A DNA stretch of 5,963 bases from Pseudomonadota bacterium (GCA_030591195.1 JAUVBO010000215.1:1-5963); one strand, 5' to 3'. Shown: positions 1-5,963, counted from the first letter of the stretch. Made by a program: numbers and translations. The notes: generated from the letters alone by a model not told the origin.

Positions 1-338
1 AGCACTCCGCAGCGCTACCTCGCGGGCAACTTCAACCTGCTCGAGGGCCGGGCCGATCCACCGGGCCGTCCCGCCTTGATCCGCGGGGTGGCGTCCGCTG
101 CCGAGGTCGATCCGACAGCCGAGCTGGTCGAGCCGGTGTTGATCGGCGCGGGCGCGAGCGTGGGTGCTGGCGCGAGGGTCGGCCCCCGGGTGGTCCTGGG
201 CGCCGGCAGCCGGGCGGCCCCCGGGTGCGAGATCAGCGACGGTGTGGTTTGGCCCGGCGCGTCGGTGTCAGGGCGCATCGTACGCAGCGTGGTCACCACC
301 GCGGGCGTGGTCGAGGTCGCCGGCGGCGAGGCTAGCGG

Positions 339-342
<4 letters not shown>
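1..342 (+). CDS. Nucleotide-sugar pyrophosphorylase (NTP-transferase family), C-terminal part only
   Basis: The gene enters from the left edge already open; 113 residues are visible before the TGA at 340-342. The first visible residues read STPQRYLAGNFNLLEG, the 'TP-x-RYL' segment that closes the catalytic domain of NDP-sugar pyrophosphorylases such as mannose-1-phosphate guanylyltransferase and glucose-1-phosphate thymidylyl/uridylyltransferase. From about visible residue 28 on, the chain has hexapeptide-type periodicity (VDPTAELVEPVLIGAGASVG, then VGPRVVLGAG), the signature of a left-handed beta-helix tail. Such enzymes join a sugar-1-phosphate to an NTP in the cytoplasm to give an activated sugar. 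The catalytic GxGxRL and metal sites lie outside the window, so sugar and nucleotide specificity cannot be stated. It overlaps the next gene by 4 nt (TTGA), and an epimerase two genes on fits sugar-nucleotide supply. Family confidence is good; the exact enzyme is unknown. Confidence 0.82.
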
Positions 343-1142
<800 letters not shown>

Positions 1143-1146
1143 GGCG

Positions 1147-1932
1147 ATGCCCAAGGGCCGCGTGGCGAAGAAGCGGATCGATCAGCTCTGTGTCGAGGCG
1201 GGGCTCTGCGCCTCGCGGCAGCAAGCCCAGGCGCTGATCCGCGCCGGGCAGGTGGTAGCCGACGACCGACCGGTAACCAAGCCAGGATCCCTGGTGGCGG
1301 CCACTGCAGCCGTCCGGCTCCGTGGCGAGCCGCCGCGCTTCGTCTCCCGCGGCGGGCTCAAGCTCGAGGCGATGCTCGACCGCAGCGGCCTCGATGTCTC
1401 GGGCATGGTGGCGCTCGATGTCGGTGCGTCCACCGGCGGCTTCACCGACTGCCTGCTCCAGCGGGGGGCCCGCCACGTGGTCGCCGTCGACGTCGGCTAC
1501 GGCCAGCTGGCCTGGAAGCTGCGCCAGGATCAGCGGGTCAGCTGCATCGAGCGAACCAACGCCCGGGCGATCGACGCGGCGAGCCTGCGCCCGTCCCTGC
1601 GTGATCCCTCCGCGTGGCCGCCGGAGCTGGCGACCATCGACGTCTCGTTCATCTCGCTGACGCTGGTGCTACCGGCGACCTCCCGGTTGCTCGGCGCCGG
1701 CCGGCCGCTGGTGGCGCTGGTCAAGCCGCAGTTCGAGGCCGGGCGTCAGGAGGTGAGCCGCGGGGCCGGGGTGGTCCGCGGCGAGGCCCGCGCTCGCGCC
1801 ATCGACAAGGTGCTGGACTGGGCTCGGCGGGCGGGTTACACGGTCGCTCAGCGGGTGGACTCACCGATTACCGGGCCCCAGGGAAACCTCGAGCACCTGG
1901 TGCTGCTCGAGACACCACGAGCGCAGGAGTGA
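1147..1932 (+). CDS. tlyA: TlyA family rRNA (cytidine-2'-O)-methyltransferase
   Basis: This is a 261-residue protein, close to the usual length of the family (about 250-275). Residues 8-66 form an S4 RNA-binding domain (KKRIDQLCVEAGLCASRQQA, then LIRAGQVVAD). An FtsJ-like SAM methyltransferase domain follows, with SRGGLKLE (67-74), the SAM motif DVGASTGGFTD (91-101), VDVGYGQL (114-121), DVSFISL (165-171) and KPQFE (193-197). K72, D165, K193 and E249 are placed to be the K-D-K-E catalytic tetrad of 2'-O-methyltransferases. Characterised TlyA enzymes methylate a cytidine in 16S and, in some species, 23S rRNA, which affects capreomycin sensitivity; the older 'hemolysin' label is misleading. I chose the ATG at 1147 because it directly precedes the S4 domain and follows the upstream stop by 4 nt. 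A longer in-frame reading from 961 would overlap the TSP3 coding region and looks unlike protein. The GAGG at 1141-1144 is only 2 nt from the ATG, a tight ribosome-binding spacing. Confidence 0.93.
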   Translation: MPKGRVAKKRIDQLCVEAGLCASRQQAQALIRAGQVVADDRPVTKPGSLVAATAAVRLRGEPPRFVSRGGLKLEAMLDRSGLDVSGMVALDVGASTGGFTDCLLQRGARHVVAVDVGYGQLAWKLRQDQRVSCIERTNARAIDAASLRPSLRDPSAWPPELATIDVSFISLTLVLPATSRLLGAGRPLVALVKPQFEAGRQEVSRGAGVVRGEARARAIDKVLDWARRAGYTVAQRVDSPITGPQGNLEHLVLLETPRAQE

Positions 1933-1936
1933 CTGA

Positions 1937-2887
1937 ATGAACGTCCTCGTCACCGGTGCGGCCGGGTTCATCGGGTCAGCCGTCTGCCGGGCGCTGCTCG
2001 GTCGCGGTGAGCGCGTGGTCGGCCTCGACAACCTCGACCCGTTCTACGACCGGGCGATCAAGGACGGCAACCTCCGTTCGCTCGCAGGGCCGGGCTTCGC
2101 CTTCGAGCAGGGGGACATCCTCGACAGCTCGCTGGTCGTGCGAATGCTCGCTGAGCACCGGGTGGAGCGGGTGATCCACCTCGCGGCGCTGGCAGGCGTC
2201 CGGCCGTCGATCGCCGAGCCGGCGCGCTACATGCGCGTCAACGTCGAGGGCACGGTGCGGATCCTCGAGGCCTGTCGCGAGCGGGGTGTCGATCAGCTCG
2301 TCGTCGCCTCGTCGTCGTCGGTCTACGGCGCCCGGTCGGAGACGCCGTTTCGCGAGGACGATCCCTGTGACCGGCCGGCCTCGCCCTACGCCGCGAGCAA
2401 GAAGGCGAGCGAGCTGGTCTGCTCGAACTACCACGAGCTCTACGGGCTGGCGGTGAGCTGCATGCGCTACTTCACCGTCTACGGTCCGGGCCAGCGGCCG
2501 GAGATGGCGATCCACAAGTTCGTCCGGATGGCGCTGGCTGGCGAGGCGATCCCGATGTTCGGCGACGGCAGCTCGGGGCGCGACTACACCTACATCGACG
2601 ACATCGTCGACGGGACCCTCGGCGCGCTCGATCACCAGCGCTCCGGCGCCTTCGCGGTCTACAACCTCGGCGGCACCCAGCCCGTGCTGCTGCGCGAGTT
2701 GATCGCCTCGATCGGCGAGGCCCTGGGGATCGAGGTCGCGATCGACGCGCGTCCCTGGCAGCCAGGCGACGTGCCGATCACCTGCGCCGACGTCAGCCGC
2801 GCGGCCAGGGATCTCGGCTACGCGCCGAAGGTGCCGCTGACCGAGGGACTCGCCCGCTTCGTCCGCTGGTACCGCGACGCTCTCTAG
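1937..2887 (+). CDS. NAD-dependent nucleotide-sugar epimerase, UDP-glucuronate 4-epimerase-like
   Basis: The 316-residue protein is an extended short-chain dehydrogenase/reductase. It has the N-terminal NAD-binding loop TGAAGFIG (6-13), the acidic ribose-binding pair DN (31-32), SSSSVYG (125-131) and the catalytic YxxxK as Y151 and K155. The blocks DNLDPFYD (31-38), LAGVRPSIAEP (85-95), RYFTVYGPGQRPEMAI and FGDGSSGRDYTYIDDIV are typical of the UDP-glucuronate/UDP-galactose 4-epimerase branch (CapI/LspL-like). It would invert C4 of a UDP-sugar in the cytoplasm for capsule, LPS or exopolysaccharide synthesis. The exact substrate cannot be read from sequence, since dehydratases and other epimerases share this scaffold. 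AGGAG at 1925-1929 lies 7 nt before the ATG, inside the end of tlyA. It is the last gene of the plus-strand run, and its TAG lies in a CTAG shared with the stop of the convergent lipoprotein gene. Confidence 0.88.
   Translation: MNVLVTGAAGFIGSAVCRALLGRGERVVGLDNLDPFYDRAIKDGNLRSLAGPGFAFEQGDILDSSLVVRMLAEHRVERVIHLAALAGVRPSIAEPARYMRVNVEGTVRILEACRERGVDQLVVASSSSVYGARSETPFREDDPCDRPASPYAASKKASELVCSNYHELYGLAVSCMRYFTVYGPGQRPEMAIHKFVRMALAGEAIPMFGDGSSGRDYTYIDDIVDGTLGALDHQRSGAFAVYNLGGTQPVLLRELIASIGEALGIEVAIDARPWQPGDVPITCADVSRAARDLGYAPKVPLTEGLARFVRWYRDAL
2884..2887. other. CTAG palindrome holding both stop codons of convergent genes
   Basis: The plus-strand epimerase ends with TAG at 2885-2887 and the minus-strand lipoprotein ends with TAG read from 2886-2884. 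The two coding regions therefore overlap tail to tail by 4 bp inside one CTAG. No intergenic space remains for an intrinsic terminator, and no stem plus T-run was seen just inside either gene end. Confidence 0.85.
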
Positions 2888-3393
2888 TCAGCAGCAGCGG
2901 CGTCCTTGGTCGTGCCGCCAGCGTCCTTGGGTGGGGCCGGGGGCTTGGCGTCGAGGATCGCGTCGAGGCGGTTGCAGTCGGGCCGGACCTCGACACCGGC
3001 GTCGTTGTGGAAGCAATAGCCGCAGCGGCCGAGGATCGCCGGATCGGCGGTCGGGTCATTGCAGCCGACATACTCGGCCGGGTAGCAGCCGGTGCAGAAC
3101 CAGCGGCAGTCCTGGGTGAACAGGCTACAGGCGGCGACCTTGAACGGGCCCGAGCAGTTGCAGCCGGGGCAGAACCAGTGGTCGGGGCAGATCGGCCGCG
3201 AGCCCGGCGGCTCGCAGAGGCTCAGCGGCGGTCGCCGGCACTCGGGCTGGCCGTCCTCGTTAGCGCCGTCCTTCACCCCGGTTTCCTGGGTCGTGCCGCC
3301 GTCCCGGTCGCCGCCATCCTTGCTGCAACCCATGACCGTGAGGGCCAAGGCAGCGATCAGCGCCAGGAGCGCGTGGCCGTGTGGGCGTCTCAT
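2884..3393 (-). CDS. Cys-rich secreted lipoprotein, unknown function
   Basis: This 169-residue protein has a lipoprotein signal peptide: RR at residues 2-3, a hydrophobic stretch at 8-21 and lipobox V-M-G-C with the lipidated Cys at 23. Ser at +2 suggests outer-membrane rather than inner-membrane retention. A Gly/Asp/Lys/Thr-rich flexible tether (24-50) follows. Residues 52-140 then hold 14 cysteines, including WFCPGC (73-78), WFCTGC (98-103) and CGYC (124-127). The three CxxC pairs are spaced 25 and 24 residues apart, so the domain looks like a diverged tandem repeat that could fold through disulphides or bind metal. The tail (149-169) is again low-complexity Pro/Ala/Lys/Asp. I do not recognise the Cys domain. 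The ATG follows the phosphatase stop by 9 nt, with GAGAGG on the minus strand (3399-3404) as ribosome-binding site overlapping that stop, so co-expression with the phosphatase is likely. Confidence 0.8.
   Translation of the reverse strand: MRRPHGHALLALIAALALTVMGCSKDGGDRDGGTTQETGVKDGANEDGQPECRRPPLSLCEPPGSRPICPDHWFCPGCNCSGPFKVAACSLFTQDCRWFCTGCYPAEYVGCNDPTADPAILGRCGYCFHNDAGVEVRPDCNRLDAILDAKPPAPPKDAGGTTKDAAAAD
2900..2930. repeat. Short direct repeat encoding KDA motifs at the lipoprotein C-terminus
   Basis: GCGTCCTTGG occurs at 2900-2909 and 2921-2930, offset by 21 nt (7 codons). On the minus strand it encodes the repeated KDA residues of the low-complexity tail. It is probably replication slippage in a disordered region and has no visible function of its own. 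Confidence 0.55.
3085..3181. repeat. Two 22-nt near-identical direct repeats inside the lipoprotein gene
   Basis: Positions 3085-3106 and 3160-3181 match at 20 of 22 bases and are offset by exactly 75 nt (25 codons). They encode the two WFCxGC blocks on the minus strand. The in-frame offset suggests an internal duplication that built the Cys domain rather than an independent repeat element. Confidence 0.75.
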
Positions 3394-3402
3394 CGGTGCC
3401 TC

Positions 3403-4197
3403 TCAGTTCTGGGGTTCAAGGCGCGCGAGCGCCACCGTGATGTTGTCGACACCCCCCGCGGCGTTGCCCTGCTCCACCAGGCGCTCGCAGCAACGGTCGA
3501 GGTCCGACTCCTGCCTGACCGTCTCGAGCATCGTGCCGTCGTCCATCATCCCCGACAGCCCGTCGGAGCAGAAGAGATAGACATCACCCAGCCGCGCGGC
3601 GTCGTGGATGATGTCCACGGCGACGGTCTCTTTCATCCCGAGGGCCCGCACGATCACGTTCTTGTGCGGGAAGCTCTCGATCTCCTCGGGGGTGATGCGC
3701 TTCATCTTGATGTAGTCGTTGAGCAGCGAGTGATCCTCGGTGACCTGCTCGATGTCGTTGCCACGGATGCGGTAGATCCGGCTGTCGCCGACGTGGGCGA
3801 GAATCAGGTCGTCGTCGGTGAACAGCCCGGCGACGAAGGTGGTCCCCATGCCGCGAGAACCGGACTCGCGCTGGGCGGTCTCGAAGATCTTCAGGTTGGC
3901 CAGCTTGACGCTGGTGATCAGACGGTTTTCGTGGCGCTTGCTCTCAGCGTCGACCAGGAACGGCCAGGTCAGCTCGGGGTCCTCGGCCGTGGCGCGAAAG
4001 TAGTCGATGACGGTCTCGACCGCCATCCGGCTGGCCACGTCGCCGCAGGCGTGCCCACCCATCCCATCGGCCACCATCACCAACCGTTCCTCGTCCGGCA
4101 GGTAGAGGTAGTCCTCGTTGTGAGTTCGCTTCATGCCGGTGTCGGTCTCACCAGCGAAGCGCACCCGCATGCCGTCAAGGGGAAACGAGGTGCTCAT
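3403..4197 (-). CDS. PP2C/Stp1-type serine/threonine protein phosphatase
   Basis: This is a 264-residue stand-alone PPM-family phosphatase with the full motif set. It has TDTGMKRTHNED (18-29), VADGMGGHACGDVAS (42-56), GTTFVAG (118-124), HVGDSRIYR (135-143), EDHS (154-157), ALG (185-187), CSDGLSG (210-216) and GGVDNITV (248-255). The metal-coordinating acidic residues are present (D44, D212, D251, with D29 upstream), so it should be an active Mn2+/Mg2+-dependent phosphatase. The length is normal for bacterial Stp/PrpC enzymes, and no membrane segment or sensor domain is visible, so it is cytoplasmic. It would reverse phosphorylation by Hanks-type kinases, which are abundant in Myxococcota; no kinase gene is in the window. 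The ATG at 4197 lacks a clear Shine-Dalgarno, and a later in-frame ATG at codon 10 has none either. It sits 33 nt after the DUF192 gene and 9 nt before the lipoprotein gene. Confidence 0.93.
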   Translation of the reverse strand: MSTSFPLDGMRVRFAGETDTGMKRTHNEDYLYLPDEERLVMVADGMGGHACGDVASRMAVETVIDYFRATAEDPELTWPFLVDAESKRHENRLITSVKLANLKIFETAQRESGSRGMGTTFVAGLFTDDDLILAHVGDSRIYRIRGNDIEQVTEDHSLLNDYIKMKRITPEEIESFPHKNVIVRALGMKETVAVDIIHDAARLGDVYLFCSDGLSGMMDDGTMLETVRQESDLDRCCERLVEQGNAAGGVDNITVALARLEPQN

Positions 4198-4230
4198 CAG
4201 TCGATTATCCGTTTGTTATTTCAATATGTA
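4198..4230 (-). promoter_or_regulatory. AT-rich intergenic patch with a candidate promoter for the phosphatase
   Basis: These 33 nt between the DUF192 stop and the phosphatase ATG are strikingly AT-rich in a GC-rich window. Read on the minus strand, GATAAT (4209-4204) matches 5 of 6 of the -10 consensus and ends 6 nt before the ATG. That spacing would put the transcription start at or next to the start codon. The -35 at 17 nt spacing is weak (GATACA, 3 of 6). A second possibility is TACATA preceded by TGA, with TTGTGA 17 nt upstream inside the DUF192 end. No Shine-Dalgarno is evident. The promoter call is inference from motif match. Confidence 0.4.
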
Positions 4231-4623
4231 TCACTGTCGCTCGAAGGTCACAAGCTGCCCCGGCGAAACGCCGCACGCTGCCGCCCGGCCAGCGGGCAGC
4301 TCGATCGCGGCCCGGGCCCCGGCGACGAGCCCCGTGGCCCGCCAGGGCCGGAGCGACGGGTGCACCGATCGCACGCGGCCGGCCTGGTCGATGAAGACCA
4401 CGTCGATGGCGTAACGCATGAACAGCATGTGCACACCGTTGCAGGGCAGCAGCAGCAGCGCCTCGGCGGCCGCCAGGGGCCGGCCGCCGATCAACCCTCG
4501 AAGCCGTCGCCACGGGTCGAGGGCCAGCCGGACCGAGCTCGCGATCACGGTCCGGCTTTCGGCACAGCGCAGCCCCAGGTGGTCGCCTCGCTGGATCTGT
4601 TCCAGTCCTACGGCTTGGTGCAT
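4231..4623 (-). CDS. DUF192 family protein
   Basis: This is a 130-residue protein. The diagnostic DUF192 blocks are RLRGLIGGRPL (40-50), the CNGVHMLFMRYAIDVVFID segment in mid-domain (NC-x-VH-x-x-FMR-x-x-IDV-x-F-x-D in relatives) and the closing ELPAGRAAACGVSPGQLV. The family is a small, widespread, all-beta domain of unclear biochemical function. Relatives are often exported or sit in envelope gene neighbourhoods, but no signal peptide is visible here, so this copy is probably cytoplasmic. I chose the ATG at 4621-4623 because GGGAG lies 5 nt upstream on the minus strand. The open frame continues upstream to an ATG at 4833, but that extension (about 70 residues) looks unlike DUF192 and runs antisense over the microprotein gene. 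Residues 1-20 before the first conserved block are not clearly family sequence, so the start is moderately certain. It may be the first gene of the minus-strand run with the phosphatase and lipoprotein. Confidence 0.82.
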   Translation of the reverse strand: MHQAVGLEQIQRGDHLGLRCAESRTVIASSVRLALDPWRRLRGLIGGRPLAAAEALLLLPCNGVHMLFMRYAIDVVFIDQAGRVRSVHPSLRPWRATGLVAGARAAIELPAGRAAACGVSPGQLVTFERQ

Positions 4624-4753
4624 CCTGACTCCCAGCAAGTCCGCGGCACGCCCCGGCAGCAAGAACCTCCCGCATCGGTACCGCGCGGGGTTGACGGCGC
4701 TGCCCGGACGGGGGATGAATCCTACGCGTTTGCACTGAAGCCGGGGGGAGGAA
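4624..4753. promoter_or_regulatory. Divergent intergenic region with a candidate plus-strand promoter
   Basis: These 130 nt separate the divergently read DUF192 gene and the microprotein gene, so promoters for both directions are expected here. On the plus strand TTGACG at 4691-4696 matches the -35 consensus at 5 of 6. With an 18-nt spacer, ATGAAT at 4715-4720 is a poor -10 (3 of 6). On the minus strand I found no convincing -35/-10 pair. No strong hairpin or riboswitch-like element was recognised. Confidence 0.35.
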
Positions 4754-4867
4754 ATGGACTGGCTGGCTGGTGGTTGGCTCGACGCCAACCCGACCGTGGT
4801 CGGGGCGGGCATCGCGGTGTTGGTCGTGGCCACGCTGGTCCACCTGCTCCGGCGCCGCCGCTCCTAA
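4754..4867 (+). CDS. Putative single-pass membrane microprotein (37 aa)
   Basis: A 37-codon frame runs from ATG 4754 to TAA 4865-4867. The product starts MDWLAGGWLDANP, then has an uninterrupted hydrophobic segment of about 17-20 residues (VVGAGIAVLVVATLVHLL, residues 15-32). It ends in a basic tail, RRRRS. This is the layout of a small single-pass inner-membrane protein with the Arg-rich end in the cytoplasm. A strong purine run, GGGGGGAGGAA, lies just before the ATG. GGAGG (4747-4751) is only 2 nt from the start, closer than optimal but the same spacing as at tlyA. An in-frame stop at 4736-4738 excludes a longer form. Nothing in the sequence gives a function, and I do not recognise a family. 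It is divergent from DUF192 and precedes the DUF4388 gene by 126 nt. Real expression is plausible but unproven. Confidence 0.5.
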   Translation: MDWLAGGWLDANPTVVGAGIAVLVVATLVHLLRRRRS

Positions 4868-4993
4868 GGGGAGAGGATGGGCGCCGGGGGGGGGTTCCGG
4901 CATCGCCAGCGGCTTGGTACACTCGATCGACCAAGGAAATGGCGAGGGCTCCCGCTCGACGGGCCAGCGCCACGCCACGACGGATCGCCCCGG
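4868..4993 (+). promoter_or_regulatory. Non-coding leader region with extended -10 and inverted repeat before the DUF4388 gene
   Basis: These 126 nt have codon content unlike the neighbouring genes (CGA, AGG, AAA, CCA and GGA codons in the only open frame), so I read them as untranslated. They hold a run of nine G (4886-4894), a TGG-TACACT extended -10-like motif (TG at 4915-4916, TACACT at 4918-4923) and an inverted repeat CTTGGT (4913-4918) / ACCAAG (4930-4935) around an 11-nt spacer. The repeat overlaps the -10 and the predicted start of transcription near 4930, an arrangement expected of an operator. The hexamer 17 nt upstream (TTCCGG) is a poor -35. Confidence 0.35.
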
Positions 4994-5963
4994 ATGACCG
5001 ACCTTCGCAAGCCCACCGCGGATGGGACGCTGGACCGCTACCCCTTTCCGCGGTTGCTCTACTACCTCTACAAGAAAGCGTTTCTCGGCGAGCTCGAGGT
5101 GACGCCGGCGGGCGGTAGCCCGATGCGGGCCTACTTCCGCGAAGGGCTGCCGGTGCGCTGCGATCTTCCGACCACCAACGACGTGCTCGGCCGGGTGCTG
5201 CTCGAGCGCGGGGTGATCACCCAGGAGGCCTTCCATCGCTCGCTCGAGGGGCTGTCTCAGGGCGATCAGCTCCAGGGCCAGATCCTGCTCGCCCTCGGCG
5301 CCCTCGACCAACAGCAGCTGATCGACGGGCTCTGCCTGCAGCTGCGGCGAAAGCTCTACCGGTTCTTCCCGCTGACCGAGGGGGCCTTCGCGCTCCATGC
5401 CGGTGATCACGGGCATGGAGTCGAGGGCGACGCGGTCTTCGTCCGGATCGACCCGCTGTGGGTGATCTACCAGGGGGTGCTCAACACCTTCGACGCCCCC
5501 CGCCTGGCGGACCAGCTGTCCCGTCTCGAAGGCATGGCGGTCGGCCTGCGGCCGGAGTTCAGCCAGGTACGGGGCCGCTACGGCCTGGCCGACGAGGACC
5601 AGGGGTTGGTCGAGATGCTGGTGCGCGGCCAGCTGCCGCTGCCACGGCTCTTTCAGATCAGCAACCTCGGGCCGCTGCAGACGCAGATGTTGCTCTACAC
5701 CTTCTGGGTCAGCGAGGTGCTGGTGGCCCGCCCGGCAGCTGAGGTTGGCACCGGGAACCAGGTGAGTCGACCTCCGACGTCCCGCGAGGTGGTGACGCAG
5801 ATCGGTCCGCTCACCGGCAGGTTCCCCGTCCCCGAGTCGGTCCCGGCCAAGGCCAAGGCGGCGCCGCAGGCCGCGCCACGAGCGACGAAGAAGCCCGGGC
5901 CGCCGAAGGGGGCCAAGCCGAAGAAGGACGCCGCCGCGGACAAGCTGAAGCAGGCGGTGGAGA
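4994..5963 (+). CDS. DUF4388 (PATAN-like) domain protein, 3' end outside window
   Basis: The gene is open at the right edge; 323 residues are visible. The block GTLDRYPFPRLLYYLYKKAF (11-30) followed by LGELEV and YFREGLPVRCDLPTTNDVLG (47-66) is the hallmark of DUF4388, a domain common in Myxococcota regulators and related to PATAN. A helical part follows (LLERGVITQEAFHRSL, 69-84; QGQILLALGALDQQQLIDGL, 94-113; LRRKLYRFFPLTEGAFAL, 117-134). The middle (about 150-260) is a second, less recognisable region. From about residue 284 the chain becomes a Lys/Ala/Pro-rich disordered linker that must lead to another domain. A C-terminal J-domain or TPR region occurs in relatives of this type, but that is inference. 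I chose ATG 4994 because the conserved block begins just after it. An in-frame ATG at 4877 has a purine-rich upstream sequence, but its 39-residue extension is low-complexity and unlike the family. Its likely role is regulatory or scaffolding. Confidence 0.8.
   Translation, partial: MTDLRKPTADGTLDRYPFPRLLYYLYKKAFLGELEVTPAGGSPMRAYFREGLPVRCDLPTTNDVLGRVLLERGVITQEAFHRSLEGLSQGDQLQGQILLALGALDQQQLIDGLCLQLRRKLYRFFPLTEGAFALHAGDHGHGVEGDAVFVRIDPLWVIYQGVLNTFDAPRLADQLSRLEGMAVGLRPEFSQVRGRYGLADEDQGLVEMLVRGQLPLPRLFQISNLGPLQTQMLLYTFWVSEVLVARPAAEVGTGNQVSRPPTSREVVTQIGPLTGRFPVPESVPAKAKAAPQAAPRATKKPGPPKGAKPKKDAAADKLKQAVE

Noticed and set aside
1147..1932. Reading tlyA as a hemolysin or toxin gene.
   Set aside because: The S4 plus FtsJ-like domain layout and the K-D-K-E residues identify an rRNA methyltransferase; the hemolysin name is historical.
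4715..4735. A sigma-54 promoter suggested by TTTGCAC at 4729-4735.
   Set aside because: There is no GG at the required distance upstream, so the -24 element is missing.
4624..4833. A longer DUF192 protein starting at 4833 on the minus strand.
   Set aside because: The extra residues are not DUF192-like and run antisense over the microprotein; ATG 4623 has a well-spaced GGGAG.
4883..4901. A GCCGG / CCGGC stem after the microprotein gene as an intrinsic terminator.
   Set aside because: The stem is only 5 bp, the loop is G-rich and there is no T-run after it.
3007..5118. A 703-codon open frame on the plus strand across the phosphatase and DUF192 region.
   Set aside because: It lies antisense to genes with unmistakable PP2C and DUF192 motifs, shows no recognisable domain and has a composition typical of shadow frames in GC-rich DNA.
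4205..5416. A 403-codon open frame on the minus strand opposite the DUF4388 gene.
   Set aside because: It is antisense to a conserved DUF4388 domain and its translation is low-complexity with no family motif.

Overview
The window is uniformly very GC-rich (about 70% by eye). Its genes point to a member of the Myxococcota or another deltaproteobacterial-type lineage: a DUF4388 (PATAN-like) protein, a barrel protein with thrombospondin type 3 repeats, a Cys-rich lipoprotein and a stand-alone PP2C phosphatase. This assignment is an inference from gene content, because there is no rRNA or other marker. I see no RNA gene, CRISPR array, insertion sequence or phage gene.

Left block (1-2887, plus strand): four tightly packed genes that look like one transcript. 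They are the C-terminal end of a nucleotide-sugar pyrophosphorylase with left-handed beta-helix repeats, a secreted barrel protein with a short calcium-binding TSP3 tail, a TlyA-type rRNA 2'-O-methyltransferase, and an NAD-dependent nucleotide-sugar epimerase close to UDP-glucuronate 4-epimerases. Junctions are a 4-nt overlap or 4-nt gaps. The first and last genes would supply activated sugars for a surface polysaccharide; the barrel protein is also envelope-related; tlyA is a passenger with a ribosomal job.

Middle block (2884-4623, minus strand): a DUF192 protein, a PP2C/Stp1-type Ser/Thr phosphatase and a Cys-rich lipoprotein, read in that order. The phosphatase and lipoprotein are separated by 9 nt. 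The phosphatase is preceded by a 33-nt AT-rich patch that may hold its own promoter. The block converges on the epimerase gene, and the two end-to-end genes share a CTAG that contains both stop codons.

Right block (4754-5963, plus strand): a 37-codon single-pass membrane microprotein candidate, then a 126-nt non-coding stretch with a G9 run, an extended -10 motif and an inverted repeat. A DUF4388 protein follows and runs off the window end in a basic, Pro/Ala/Lys-rich linker.

Most of the window is ordinary housekeeping or envelope content, and I do not see a clear new multi-gene system. The best leads are the Cys-rich lipoprotein with a 25-residue internal period coupled to the phosphatase, the membrane microprotein, the barrel-TSP3 protein lacking an OmpA domain, and a possible leaderless start for the phosphatase.
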